Shown here: positions 38,782 through 51,230 of the stretch, piece by piece
Layout: each line of letters opens with the position of its first letter
How positions within the stretch are numbered: the first letter of the stretch is position 1
DNA from: Ailanthus altissimus
Taxonomy: Eukaryota > Streptophyta > Magnoliopsida > Sapindales > Simaroubaceae
Assembly (NCBI GenBank): GCA_946807835.1
Contig: OX327706.1
Coordinates: 21,193,001-21,257,000, forward strand
Reading direction: 5' to 3'
Length of the DNA stretch: 64,000 nucleotides
Translations under genes and position numbers: made by a program
Notes under the pieces: generated by a model
The model's database searches: none
What the model was told of the DNA's origin: nothing
Seen by the model: the letters and a program-made list of their open reading frames with translations, nothing else

Positions 38782-41700
38782 AACCATGAGTTTAGTGACA
38801 AATTTCTATAGAGATACAAATATTTAGTGAAGATTGGATATTAAACAGACTCATAAAAACCTCTAATAACTGCGAGCATAACGCATAACTGCTACGATCG
38901 ATGACGCTACTGTTACACACAAATTTTCAAGCTTTTGCTTCTTTTTCTTTTTTTGTAAATATTACTTATTTTTCTCTCTTTTCATTTATGTAAACATCAA
39001 TAAAGCCCCAAGTTTGGTTTCTATAGCTAACATTTTTAACTACTTCACCTCTCGTTTAATTTAGAGTTTTTTTGAAGTCACGGCCAGTCAACCACATTGT
39101 CCAATACAAAATTGCCTATTGCTCATTGATTCTAGTTGAAAATTTAGGCTTCGTCATTCAATATTTGAATGTGTTTCGTGGAGTTGAACTTTTGATCTTT
39201 GGAATAACATTGTAAAATTTGACGTGAGCTTGGTTTAATTTGATAATATTTTGATAATTATTATTATTTTTAAAAAAAAGAGAGAATATACGACAAAAGT
39301 GATAAAAATTGAAACAAATTTAGATGTGGAGAGTGAGGTTTCCTCCTACAAATATTGAAGCAGAAAGATTAACGTAGTACTGATTAATATATTGCAGTGC
39401 AGCCGGTAGTACAGGAAAGATTCGTTCTAAGTGATGATGTTATAACGGTTGTTAAGCACTAATCATTTAAGCCAGAATTAAGAGTCTCACACTCTGAATG
39501 CTCATTATTATTAGAAAGAAGTTGAATTGAATTACTCAATTGTGATGTGAAATTTAAAGTCAAATGGTCAATCAATTAAAAAGCATGAGAAACACGAGTT
39601 GCTATCCAGTGCGGAAGGCACCAAAGCGTTTCCCAATGATTTTTTATTTTTTTTAATTTTAAGGGAAAAGAAAAAAAAAACACTAAGCACGTAAAAAGCA
39701 TCAAGCTAACTTGTCGATGATTACAATGTATATGCATACAAGCATTATTTAAGATCTCCGAGTGTTGAACCAAATTTTCTCATTAATTAACAAAATAAAT
39801 AAATAAACGATGTTGATTGAATCCTAATTGTAAAAATACCAATCAAAATCCATGGTGACTTAAGATGCGGTTCAAATGTCTTTGTATTAGGAGTAGTGTT
39901 GAATGTGACTCGACGTCAACTATTATATGCGATTAAAGTATTATAATGATGAAATTTGTTGAACCACATTTCCTTATTCAAATATAACACATGGTGATTA
40001 GAAAGCAACAAGGGAACTAATTTGGCTCACAATTAAGCCTTAGTAATCTTACTTGCAGGAGCATCAATATCTCGCGATAGAAGCGGTGACCATCACAAAG
40101 GTTATTGCTAGAAATGCGACACTTTGCCCTGGTGATAACCACAGCACAGCAATGATTTAAAAAAAAAAAAAAAGGTCAAATTAATTAGAACAGAAAATGT
40201 GATTCAACGACCAAATTACGGGGTGTTTCAATTTCATATTGGTGGAGTATGAAAGGGAGAAATGAGTTTGGTGAGAGGGTAAGTTAGATGATTAGGTTTT
40301 GAACCACTTGTTTCCTTTGGAGTGTGGCAATCTCTATCTCTATTTCTTAATTTTCTTAAATTTCAAAACTTATAAAAAAGCTTCACCTCCAAGGTTGAAG
40401 AAAGCAAAACCACAAAGATGGAGTAAGATCGATGCTCATATAATAGATTCTCTTTTAAAATTTTTGAGAGAATTTTATCCTCAATTGCCAACGGAGAATT
40501 AATTGAATTTTATGTTTTAAAAAAATGAAGTGAAAATCACCCAATTAATGAACAGTCCTTCTCAACGTGTATCATAGTTGCATGCAAATCACGTTGTACA
40601 TTAAATATTTTAAATCTCCCCCATTCTAATATGCAAAATCCCTCCTGAATCATGAGGCTACATGACAATTGGCAAGCTTGTGATCAATGATGATGATGGG
40701 GACTCGTTATTGAAAAAAATTAGTTTTTTTTTTAAATTCATATATACAACACACAATTCCGTACTTTAAGCATAGAGAGGAATCGAATCCCGACTTAATA
40801 ATGATCAGAGAGCGTGAGCCTCTAGGGTGTTAGCCGAATCTCGAAAAGATTTAGTTGGAAGGTGCAAACCCCTGAATTAATCTAATAATATTTGACATTT
40901 TAGAATGCTCCAAAAGAAGTACACACTCCGATCCTGGAAAAGGTAGAACAAAATACCATTGCTTTTATGGTGGGTTTTGTATGTTAAGGCCCTTTACGTG
41001 CGGACAGACTATGGATATAATTTATTTGCATACTGAACAAATAAAAAAAAAAAGACAATGATATTTGCTTCGATGTCAATTGACAAGGGTCCTAAAATTA
41101 GGTTCTTCCTGCAAGACAAAATAGCAAAAGTATTCTCTCTACTATAATGTGTCATTGCTCTCTTGTGATTTAGAACAGATTGCAATTTCTTATTAAAATC
41201 ACGTCAAGTCAAATGTCAATTGAATTTGTCCTTACATCAAGACTAAAAATCAGAATAATCAAATCAAGAGCCAGAGAGTCCGTGGATCTCCCAACAGTTC
41301 CTGGCTTACGCTTAGTGCTTTCGATGGGCTGGATATGCTGGCTAGAACTCTAATGAGATTCGCAACAACTCAAGTTTTGGGCCTATGAACAATCCCTTAG
41401 GACTGGCTGGTTGACAATAGCACATACTTGGTGCATCACCTAAACTCCTCCAGATTTATTCCCAAATTCAAGTATAAAAGCAGCTCAATTTCAGTGCATT
41501 TGATACTACAACACAACTTCCAATCATTATAAACATGGGGAGTTTTTTGAGCTAACTTATATTACTTGATTAAAATCTTCTTATATAAAGGGAGCTTTTA
41601 TGCAATTGGGATGCATGTTACCAAAATAATCAACATTTTTTTTTCCTTTTTATAACTTAATAATATGATATTTAGAACATACAATGTTATATTTGTGTGG

Positions 41701-44563
41701 TGCATAATAAATATGCAATTATATGTAACCAAATAACATATAAATAAGTGAATGGCAATGATATCTAGTTAAAACCACATTATAAAATTATTTTTGTAAT
41801 TTGCATCGAAATTGGTGAATTAAAAAAAAGATTGATCAAAAGAAAATATGAGAGGAAAAAAGAGAAAAATCCGGAAGCGATCATGAAAGAGAAAGACCAA
41901 AGAAAAGAGATGCTTGAGAAGGCATATGGAGACGGCGATTTTTCGTGTGAACCCAACTACCTTGCTAGATCTTGTCTGATATAATGCTTTTTTATATAAG
42001 CTCATGCCAAAAACCTTTGTTGTTTTTCTTTTAAATTTTAATGATCATGAATCTCAAAACCGTGAATGTTCATTCACCACGAGCTGGAGAGTGGTGACAA
42101 CTCCCATTGCGTATCCTTTGATTTTCTTGTTTCTACAAGTTGATGGACACATTTGACAAACACATATACACAAGTGACCCCATTATGATATTAAAAGAAA
42201 AAAAAAATAGACGAGGACGAAAAATCTAATCTATAAAATATTATGCGCATCTATAATCAATAGAGCTACGCTGAGGGGCTATATAGCCATAATATATATG
42301 TATATATTTGGCTGAAAATAATGTTAAACGCACTGTATGATTATGATCACATCCATAATTTATGGTATTTCGGTGAGGGATGAAGTCAATATTTAGCTGC
42401 AGCTAACTGAAGCACGCTTTTTCTCAAACAGTTCGTCTACTTTTCTATCTTTGACTTTTTTGTTTACTACGTACTCAGGTTAGTCAAAAGCTAGGAGAAA
42501 AAAATAAGTCCCAACATCAGCATGTGCCTTAATACAGCCATGAAAAAGAAAAAGAATCGAAAAGAATCTTGTTTCTTGATTCAATCAATCAGGAAGTTAC
42601 CGTGCAAACCCGTGACTCGCATTTTGGATTATTGGGTTATGATTATCATTAATTAATATGTTATATAATTACTTGTGATACATAATTCTTTTTTCCAGTT
42701 ATATTTATCAATTTCTCTATTTTTTTATATTTGGTACCCGCGTTATAACACACAAAAGCAAAAAATTTTAAAAGATGAAAAACGTCAACAAAAAAAAAAA
42801 AAATTTGAGAGATGTAAAAAAAAAAAGTAAATACAAAATAGAGTAGATTATTTGTAGGGAGTGTTTTTAATTTCAAAGGGACAGAGTGGGCGCAATTAGT
42901 GCTCCAGGGCGTTTTCAGGGTGAAGGGACGTAACGATAGTGTAAAATGGAGACGTCACGTCGGAAATAATACGGTAAGAGTTTGATTCACTGACCTTAAA
43001 AAGACATTGAGAGTCGTATACAGGCACGTGTTTTCTGGAGCCATGACACAAATATTCGTCTTAGCTGCTGCTATCATTTCCTTTAGAGTTTTTGTTTTGG
43101 CTTTGGTTCCCTCTTCTTTCTCGGCGGTTTGGTTCGCTGTTCCTGCACACCCCTTTGTCCGTTAGTACCCCAGCTCTTACTCTTTTACACAAATTTTGTT
43201 ATAGAATTATAATGATTTTGCTTAACCTTTTCCTGAAAGAGCACGCACAATTGTTGTGTAATTTCCATTCCATTCTCAAACATGCTCGCTTAAAGAATAA
43301 ATTTTTAAAATTTTTTTTCAATACACATCTAAAACAAAATAAGAGATGAACTTCTACAATGTCTCAAACTTGTATAACCAAATCTAACAACCAGCCTGTT
43401 ATAAAACAAAAATTCGAATTGAGAAGAAAGGTGAGAACCACGAACTAATAGCATTTTTTATTAGTTTAAAATTTATGAAATAAAAAAGAGGGCTCAAATA
43501 TAATTAAAAAAACAAAATATTATCATTCACCGAAGTCTTTTACAATGAAATTATAAAGCGAATTTTCTTTTTAGTAAGAGTAAATATTTGAATTAAATTA
43601 TAGATAATATTAATATACTCATGAATAATGCTATGCATATATAATTATAATATAAAATTTATATTTCAAATTATACTCGTATAGCGTTACTCACAAATTT
43701 CAATAAATTTCTTATCATATCATATTATGGGTAAGAGTTGTTTTTTTGAAAAATAAAGAAAAAAAACAAAAAATATATATATATATATCATTATGATATT
43801 TTTATTTTATTGTTAATAAATAAGAAAAGGAGTTGTTATTAATTCTTTTATAAATATATTTGAGTAAACATGAAAAGTGAGTCTCTTCTTTAATATATTT
43901 TACTTATTTATTTCTCCGTTTATAAAACGATCAAATTTTATAGATTTAAAAGGATGATACATTTTCAGTTTTTCTTGTAATTTATGAACTTCATGCGAAA
44001 GTACGACCGGATACGAAAATATTTTATTCTCTTTTCTTTACCTTCACTACAATTGCAAATTAATTAACATTAGTCAACTGTATCATGCGGCGCCAAACCA
44101 TGGCCATTTTTTAATCAAAACGGAGTCGTAAATCGAACGGCTCGTGACAAAGCTTGGACCCAATCTCCATCCATGTCTCTGTTCCAACGTCTTATAGACC
44201 AAATTAACCTTCCTGGGCCCCACACTTCTCAGAGAAGGTCAAAGTCCCAACATATAATATTACCTTAAAATGGTTGTATTTCTCCAGGGAAAAAAAATCA
44301 ATTAACAAAGTACACTGTAGCCAGAGGCTTTAATATTTTTTTTAAAAAAAAGATGTGGTTGTATGTTATTCGTAGCTACATTAGACGGCAATGTTAAAGT
44401 GACAGGTGACTGACCCGTTAGACCCCAATAAGCCTTCATTGGCCTAGCCAATGAGGCCATTATTTTGACTAGACCAGAAACTGAACCCCCCCACCCTCTT
44501 TATCAATATCGCTGCTCTATCTCTCTCTTTTTGTATTACTTTTTTCATGGTGTTGTTGCAGTA
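38782..44563. other. Long AT-rich intergenic region upstream of WRKY
   Basis: No gene is supported. A tRNA-SINE-like stretch may lie at 40710-40865 (reverse strand). A promoter-like block with tataaaagc at 41475 leads to a six-codon frame only. The last 500 bases hold the WRKY promoter. Confidence 0.45.
44072..44470 (+). promoter_or_regulatory. Three W-box cores upstream of the WRKY gene
   Basis: TTGAC[C/T] elements occur at 44072-44077 (reverse, agtcaa), 44237-44242 (reverse, ggtcaa) and 44465-44470 (forward, ttgact). W-boxes are the binding sites of WRKY factors, so auto- or cross-regulation is likely but inferred. Confidence 0.55.
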
Positions 44564-45802
44564 ATGGCTGTGGAGCTCATGATGGGTTACGGAAATAATA
44601 GTCATTTCACTGACAAAGTTGAAGATACCGCAGTCCAAGAAGCAGCCTCTGGCCTTGAGAGTGTAGAAAAGCTCATTAAATTACTATCACAACAACAACA
44701 GAATCACCAATCGTCTCCAAGCACTAGATCATCCATGGATTTAGAGATTGACTGCAAAGCCGTTGCAGACGTCGCCGTTTCCAAGTTCAAGAGAGTGATC
44801 TCTCTTCTGGGTCGTACCAGAACTGGCCACGCTCGCTTTAGAAGAGGCCCTGTGGCTCCAGCTGCTGCTTCTTCTGTTGATCAGAACCAAGAAATCAACC
44901 AGGTTCCTGAAGCCAAAGTTTATTATGCGACCCCGATCCAGCAGATTCCACCACTGCCTCCTCGTAATCATCAGCATGAATATTCCACTTTAGTGGTGGC
45001 TAAAAATGGAGTTCTTGAGAGGAAAGACTCGCCTACTACTATTAACTTTTCATATTGTTCAGCTGGGAACTCGTTTATGTCTTCCCTGACTGGGGATTCC
45101 GATAACAAGCAGCAGCCATCATCGTCGTCACCTTTTCAGATTACGAATCTTTCTCAGGTTTCTTCAGCTGGGAAGCCACCTCTGTCTTCATCTTCTTTGA
45201 AGAGGAAGTGTAGCTCTGAGAACAACTTGGGTTCTGGCAAGTGTGATGTCTCTTCTAGCCGCTGCCATTGCACCAAGAGGAGGTACTCAATTTATTTATT
45301 TATTTATTTTTCACTCTATGCTTTAGTTTAATTATGTTTGTTAGTAAATTTTGGTGTAAAAATTTCATTTTACTTGTAACAGTAGGAAGTCGAGAGTGAA
45401 GACTGTGGTTAGGGTTCCGGCTGTAAGCTTGAGAATGTCTGATATTCCACCTGATGATTTCTCATGGAGAAAGTATGGACAGAAACCCATCAAAGGGTCT
45501 CCTCATCCAAGGTTTGTGCGCAAAGCTTATTCAAAAAAGGCTGGTTAAATTAGTATTCAAATTGTGATGCATACATAATTAATTAGTTTTAATTTTTGAC
45601 GCGTTGTTGCTGTGTTAACTTGATTATGGTCATTTTTTACAGGGGTTACTACAAGTGCAGCAGTGTGAGAGGTTGTCCAGCTCGTAAACACGTTGAGAGA
45701 GCTGTTGATGATCCATCAATGCTCGTTGTGACCTACGAAGGCGAACACAATCACTCTCTTGCTGTTGCAAATGCAGCAAATCTCATCCTGGAATCTTCTT
45801 AA
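44564..45802 (+). CDS. Group IId WRKY transcription factor, 3 exons
   Basis: Exons are 44564-45282, 45383-45511 and 45643-45802 (GT-AG), giving 335 residues. From the N-terminus: a leucine-containing helix ([13 protein letters not shown]), the calmodulin-binding C-motif region ([14 protein letters not shown]), then the HARF motif in [11 protein letters not shown] Ser-rich middle follows, then the plant zinc-cluster basic region ending CHCTKRR, and one WRKY domain with WRKYGQK and the finger C-x5-C-x23-H-x-H (KCSSVRGC ... EHNH). The conserved intron lies inside the domain after SPHPR. These traits define group IId (WRKY7/11/17 type), nuclear calmodulin-linked regulators that often act negatively in defence. 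An ATG at 44465 is in frame, but the ATG at 44564 matches the family start MAVELMM. Confidence 0.95.
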
Positions 45803-48800
45803 ACTCGCATCATGGAAAATACTTCCAAAAAGCAGTTTCAACTATATCGAAAAATTAGTAGTGGTGAGGGTAGATAGCTAGCTTTTGCTTAATTTAAGAT
45901 GTAGGAACAAGGAACTCAGCATCAGCTCATCTCGAAGGAGATTGATTAGTGGGTTTAGTTTGTTAATTCGCCTGTAAAATATGGGATTCCTCTAGCATTT
46001 TACTATTTTGAGCATTTGTGTCCGATGTTAATTAAAAACTAAAAGCTAGTGGGAATGGGATGGTGGATTTGGTATTAGATTTCAATCTCTCAAAGGTAAA
46101 GAAAGTGGGGTTCAATCAGTTCTCACTTTTATTATAATTAATTCTCTCTCTCTATTTGTTTTTTTGCTTTATCTTTGATTCTTGTATTGGATGCCTACTT
46201 ATCATCGCACCTTTTGCGTTACATCACTTGTAAAGTATTTTTCCTCGATTTATAAATACATAGTGGGAAGAAAAAAAGCAAAGAAAAAGACCCCAACTCG
46301 GTCAAACAATTACTGGAAAATTTGGTAAGATGTGGACCGACATGTCGTGTTTGAGCCGGTTGACCAATTTAAAACAGGTCGCCAGTTAGGATGGCTAATT
46401 TACTATTGGTGGGTATTGGTTAGTGAGAAAAATGGATATAAACAAAAGTCTTTTCTAAATGCAACTCCTGTGGTTGTTTCTTTGGCTTTGGCAAAATTTA
46501 GAGAAGAAATTTACTCTTTACATTATTTAAAGAATGTACACAATTTTTTTTTTCTATTTTGTTGTTGTTCGATTGAAAAGGAAGGTAGAAAATCACTGGA
46601 TTAATGGGCATTTATCTTAATTGGTCAAATGTTTGGTTGGTACAGTAAAGGAAATGTTTGAGGGTCCCTGGCCCTGGCACCCTGCAGATAAATAAATTTG
46701 ATAAAAAAATTCAAACGGGAAAAAGCAGAAAATCAAAGGCAAAAGTCAAAATGGGTGGGTGAGAGATTGATAAAGTGGTGGGCCTTGGGGAACCTACAAA
46801 AAAAAAAAAATGTTCTCAAATTTGTTTTTGCTTCGGGGCTTTGCCTTTGCTTTAACGTCAACTTTGCCATGAAAGATGGTCCCGCAAAGTCTCTTCCCTA
46901 TCACGATGTCTATAATAATCAATTCATCATTATTCATTTCACACATACATGTACGTATGGCTACGGCCACACCCGAAAGTCAGTCATTCACACGCACACA
47001 TTTGTCTACCTCGACATAATCCACTCTATGATTCAATCATGCAACATAATAAGCACGTATGGAATATTTTTTAAGCAGTTTTAATATTATTGACAAAAAT
47101 TAAAATATTACATAGTTTATTACTCTAAAATAAAGAACTATCAGAATAATATAAATACAGATATATTTACAAACACTCAAATCTAAAATTTTTCACAGTG
47201 CAGCTTCCAGATATACTCTTAAATTTGAATCCTAATAAATTTCAAAATTATTGATATTTACTCATGTAGTTCATTTGTAGGTGACCCCACCTATCATAAA
47301 TATACTTCATACGAATTATAGTCCAAATCTATCCGTTGACTTGGCTCTTGTTCAATAAGTTAAAACAATTACATAGCTCATATAGTCTTTAATGGTGTCC
47401 TGTTATTTATTATATCAGTTATAGATAATAATTTATAACGAATTTTAATTATTAAAATAATATTACTTTTCATAATCGAGCTTACATAAATAAATACTAA
47501 TTTTATCCTAAATTCTTCTAAAACTTTAAAACGGCAGTGTGGACAGTAAAACAATCAAACAAGAACGCTAGAGGTGCGTTGGATTATAAGAATGATATGT
47601 TTTGTATATAGATTTTCAAAGCTAAGCTTGTAATGCATTGACCCACCAGGCACCAGCTGCAGCAGTTGTCATATCACGTATTGCATAATTTGATGGTGCA
47701 CCGAATGTACAAGTTTAATTTGTCTTTTATTTTGTTTCTATTTGGTGTAGGCTTATCGCAAACTTTGAACTTTGAACTCGATGAGTTGGATCGATCCAGC
47801 CTGTGAGAGATTGGAATTGACCTGATGGGCAGAATCTCTGTTCTTGTTCATAATTACTTACCCTTCAAAGATTCTCCTAAATCCGGCTTTCATGTAAACA
47901 ACAAAAGTGTTTGAATTACATTTACATATGTATTTGTGTAAGTTGCAGAAAAAGAATATAAGATTGAAAATTTGGGTATTTTACTGCATGCTAAAATAAA
48001 AGCCGGGATTTGCCAATTTAGAACCCCGTTGCTATGGCTACTAGCTTGCTTTTTCTTATGATTTTTTTTTTTTTTAATAAAAATAGAAGCTAGTGAGACC
48101 ACCTATTATTAGAAAAACAATGTTATTGAAGGATAACTTTGATGACACGTCAATTAATTGAAAGATCCGCGGTCATCGTAGTCCCACAATTTTTTGCTTT
48201 TTGAAGTTTTCGAGTTTCCGAATTTCAAGAATTTTCTCGATAATTTTAATAATATTACTGTCTTACTCTTTTCTCGACTCTTTAATACTTTTTTAAATTA
48301 CGAAACAATACTGTTATTTTGTAAAACAAAACTCCGATTTGAAAGTTATTATTTAATTAAGAGAAAAAAAATTGTGTGTGAATTATTTAAACAAACAAGG
48401 GGTAAATTAAATTGTTAGATGTTCTTAGAAATTGTTAGAAGATTTCAAAAGTATTTTGATTATTATCAGTTGAATTTTAAATAAATAATGAGATAATGTA
48501 ACATATTTATTTATAATATGTACATTTTAATTCATATTAGTGTATAGATGTATAAATCTAAATTTAAGTGTGATTTAATTAATTTGTAGTCAATTAAAAA
48601 TTATAATTTATTTCGGATAAAAGAGAAGTTAAAGTGAAATTCATTCACTTGTAAAAAAGAATTCTTCATGCAAAATAATCATAAATAAATTAATTAAAAT
48701 ATGAGTAAAATTTAAATTTTGGGTTTATGCGTGAGCCAATTAAGCTTATAAACATTTGGACCAATAAATACTCTCAAAAAGTGAAAGAATGAAAGTGTTA

Positions 48801-51230
48801 TAGATTAATTCGTTTGCTTTTCAACCGGTAAGCGCCTTCTTACTTCCAAGCTTTTCATCATTCTTGTAACTTCTTATAAAATTATTAGCTTTGGTAGTTA
48901 GATTCTTTTAAAAGGTGGAAATGTTTTCGATGTAAAAAATGAAAATGCGTCAAAGCAATTTGAAACTTCCAACTGTATTTTGGGATATTATCATTGTTAT
49001 TCTTCTATTTTTGTTGAATTATTTTAGAAGTAATAATAACTACTTCTGCTTGCAATTTGGTCCCTTAAATAGTATCATATAAAGATATAATCTCATGCAA
49101 GTGATATAATACTTTTGTGATAAAATGAGAAAATATTAACTCATTTCTAGCATGTATATGAAAGTATGTAGAAAAAATTGGCTAAGCATTACTTCCCTAA
49201 TATATACCTATTGCTTCCACTGTATTACTTCTTGCAATATATTATAAACATGTTATAGATATTTTGACAAGTGTTATTTTTTAAAATATTAATTTAAATG
49301 TGGTAATTGAATAAATCAAATAAGGTAAATGATACTTCCTGTTTTTGTTTTTCAAAAGCGATTTTGAATTATATTTCTAAGAAGTGTTGCTTATGTCATT
49401 AGAAATAATTCTAATAATATATTCCCTTCTAAAAAACTATGCTCTTAAATGTGGAATTTTTTTTTTTGTAATATCATGCTTATTAGGATAAAAAGCTTTT
49501 TGCTTTCGTTTTTAGAAAGGTTGATGCGGGTGCTTCTAGCAACGGACGAGTTTTGCATCAAAGGCAAAAGCATTAGACCATTCTAGAAGTCCTACCATGT
49601 TTTCAAGTGATGGTGGCCATTTGGCACACAACCTCTCCAAGAAAGTATTTTGAAGTTTATAAAAAAAAAAATCAAACTTTTTGATACTTTTCTATAAGAT
49701 ATGACGCTTTCTAACCATCCTTTAGAAGTATTTTTTAGATGCTTCCCATGAAAAGAACCTCATGAAAAGTGTGAAAAAGTTAAGTATTTGGATAATGTAA
49801 TTGATATATATATATTTTTTTATAGTTTTGTTAAAAATGGACTTTTCAATTGATGTGAAAGTATACGGCTCTTTTTAGATATTGTTATCTCCAAGTGAGA
49901 TTTTACTGTCTCTTGTAGGTTTTATTTTTGTAAATAATCCTATATAAATAATTAATCAAGAGAGCCATGTCCCACTTTTCAAAGCAGAACTAAGAGAGGA
50001 GGTGAAAAGAATGTTAGTGCAGGCTCAGAATAAGGAGAGAGTTTGGAATGAGGTATCCTTCTCCCCCTCCGCCTTAAGGGTTATTATTAAAAGCCTTGGT
50101 GTCATGCTTTTGATATAAAATTATTGTTCGAGTGAGTCATTCTTGTATTTTATGATGGTTCATTCTATTTAACATTTGTATTCATAAATTATTTGTTCGA
50201 ATCTGGATATGTAATTAATTCATATGCTTTCAAGGTTGAAGCATGGCCCTTTAAAGAAGTATTACTAGTACTTTAATATTTGCATTTCAAGCTAATTAAA
50301 TTTGATCACAACTAAATATATTGTCAAATTTTAGTGAGGCAATATTTCATACAAATGAGAGTTTGGTTTAATTTGTTCAAAAATAGTTTTTCAGCAAACC
50401 AAATTTTGGTATTGTGGTTGACACCTTTTACCTTTTTTTTTTTTTTTCAGATTAGTGTAGAGTGCGTGCATATAAAATAGGTTTTTTTTTTTTCTTTTGA
50501 AAGGAGACATTCATCTACTTTTATTACAATTGTGTTTAATCAAAGAGTAATATCATGCATATATAGTTAAAATACTAAGTGATATGATATACGACGTATT
50601 AATTGTTAATTGATATCATACAACTACTTTATTAATAAAAAGTAAAAAATTAATAATTATTTAATAAAAAAATTGATACATACCATTTGAAATATAAATT
50701 TTATATCTTAATACATATGTATAACATTATTCTTAATTAAAATAGGTTAAAATAAGTTAATAATTATGAATATGAGAATAAAAGCACATGTTTTCGAATT
50801 TTATGCAAATCGAACATTCTCTATCTTGGAGGATTTATAATCAAAATAAGTTAAAGCGTTTTTCTTTATTAATGAAGTGTTTATTAAGAATTTGTTTTTA
50901 ACCACTTTAAGAAAAAAAAAGAAAAAGGAATTTCATAAGCCACCCCCCAATCATTTTCAAAGAGGCCAACTCAAGCCCAAGATGATTTAAAGCCGAAAGG
51001 CCCAGTACTGACTCAAGTCAATCCAGTCATCTCGAACCCAAAGCATACCAAAATCTCAATCTCAATAGAGATCACGTCGTAGTCCTCCACTAAACCCTAA
51101 GCAGCCAACGGTGGCGGCGTTGGGTTGCTTCTCATCCAATCCCATTGTCCGCTCACGAATTTCAAATCCAAAATCCTAATTCTCACTCTCACCATTCTCA
51201 GCTCTCTCTCACTCAATATCAAAGCCCCCC
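45803..51230. other. Intergenic region between WRKY and DUS1
   Basis: AT-rich DNA. The first 400 bases should contain the WRKY 3' UTR. No gene is supported; an exon-like fragment at about 49960-50052 is reported as a finding only. Confidence 0.45.

Noticed and set aside
43043..43165. Plus-strand 40-codon frame starting MTQIFVLAAAIISF, resembling a signal peptide
   Set aside because: It is short and isolated, with no family similarity and no supporting promoter or splice continuation, so it is not called as a gene.
44465..44563. Upstream in-frame ATG extending the WRKY protein by 33 residues
   Set aside because: The extension lies in a low-complexity leader and the family start is MAVELMM at 44564.
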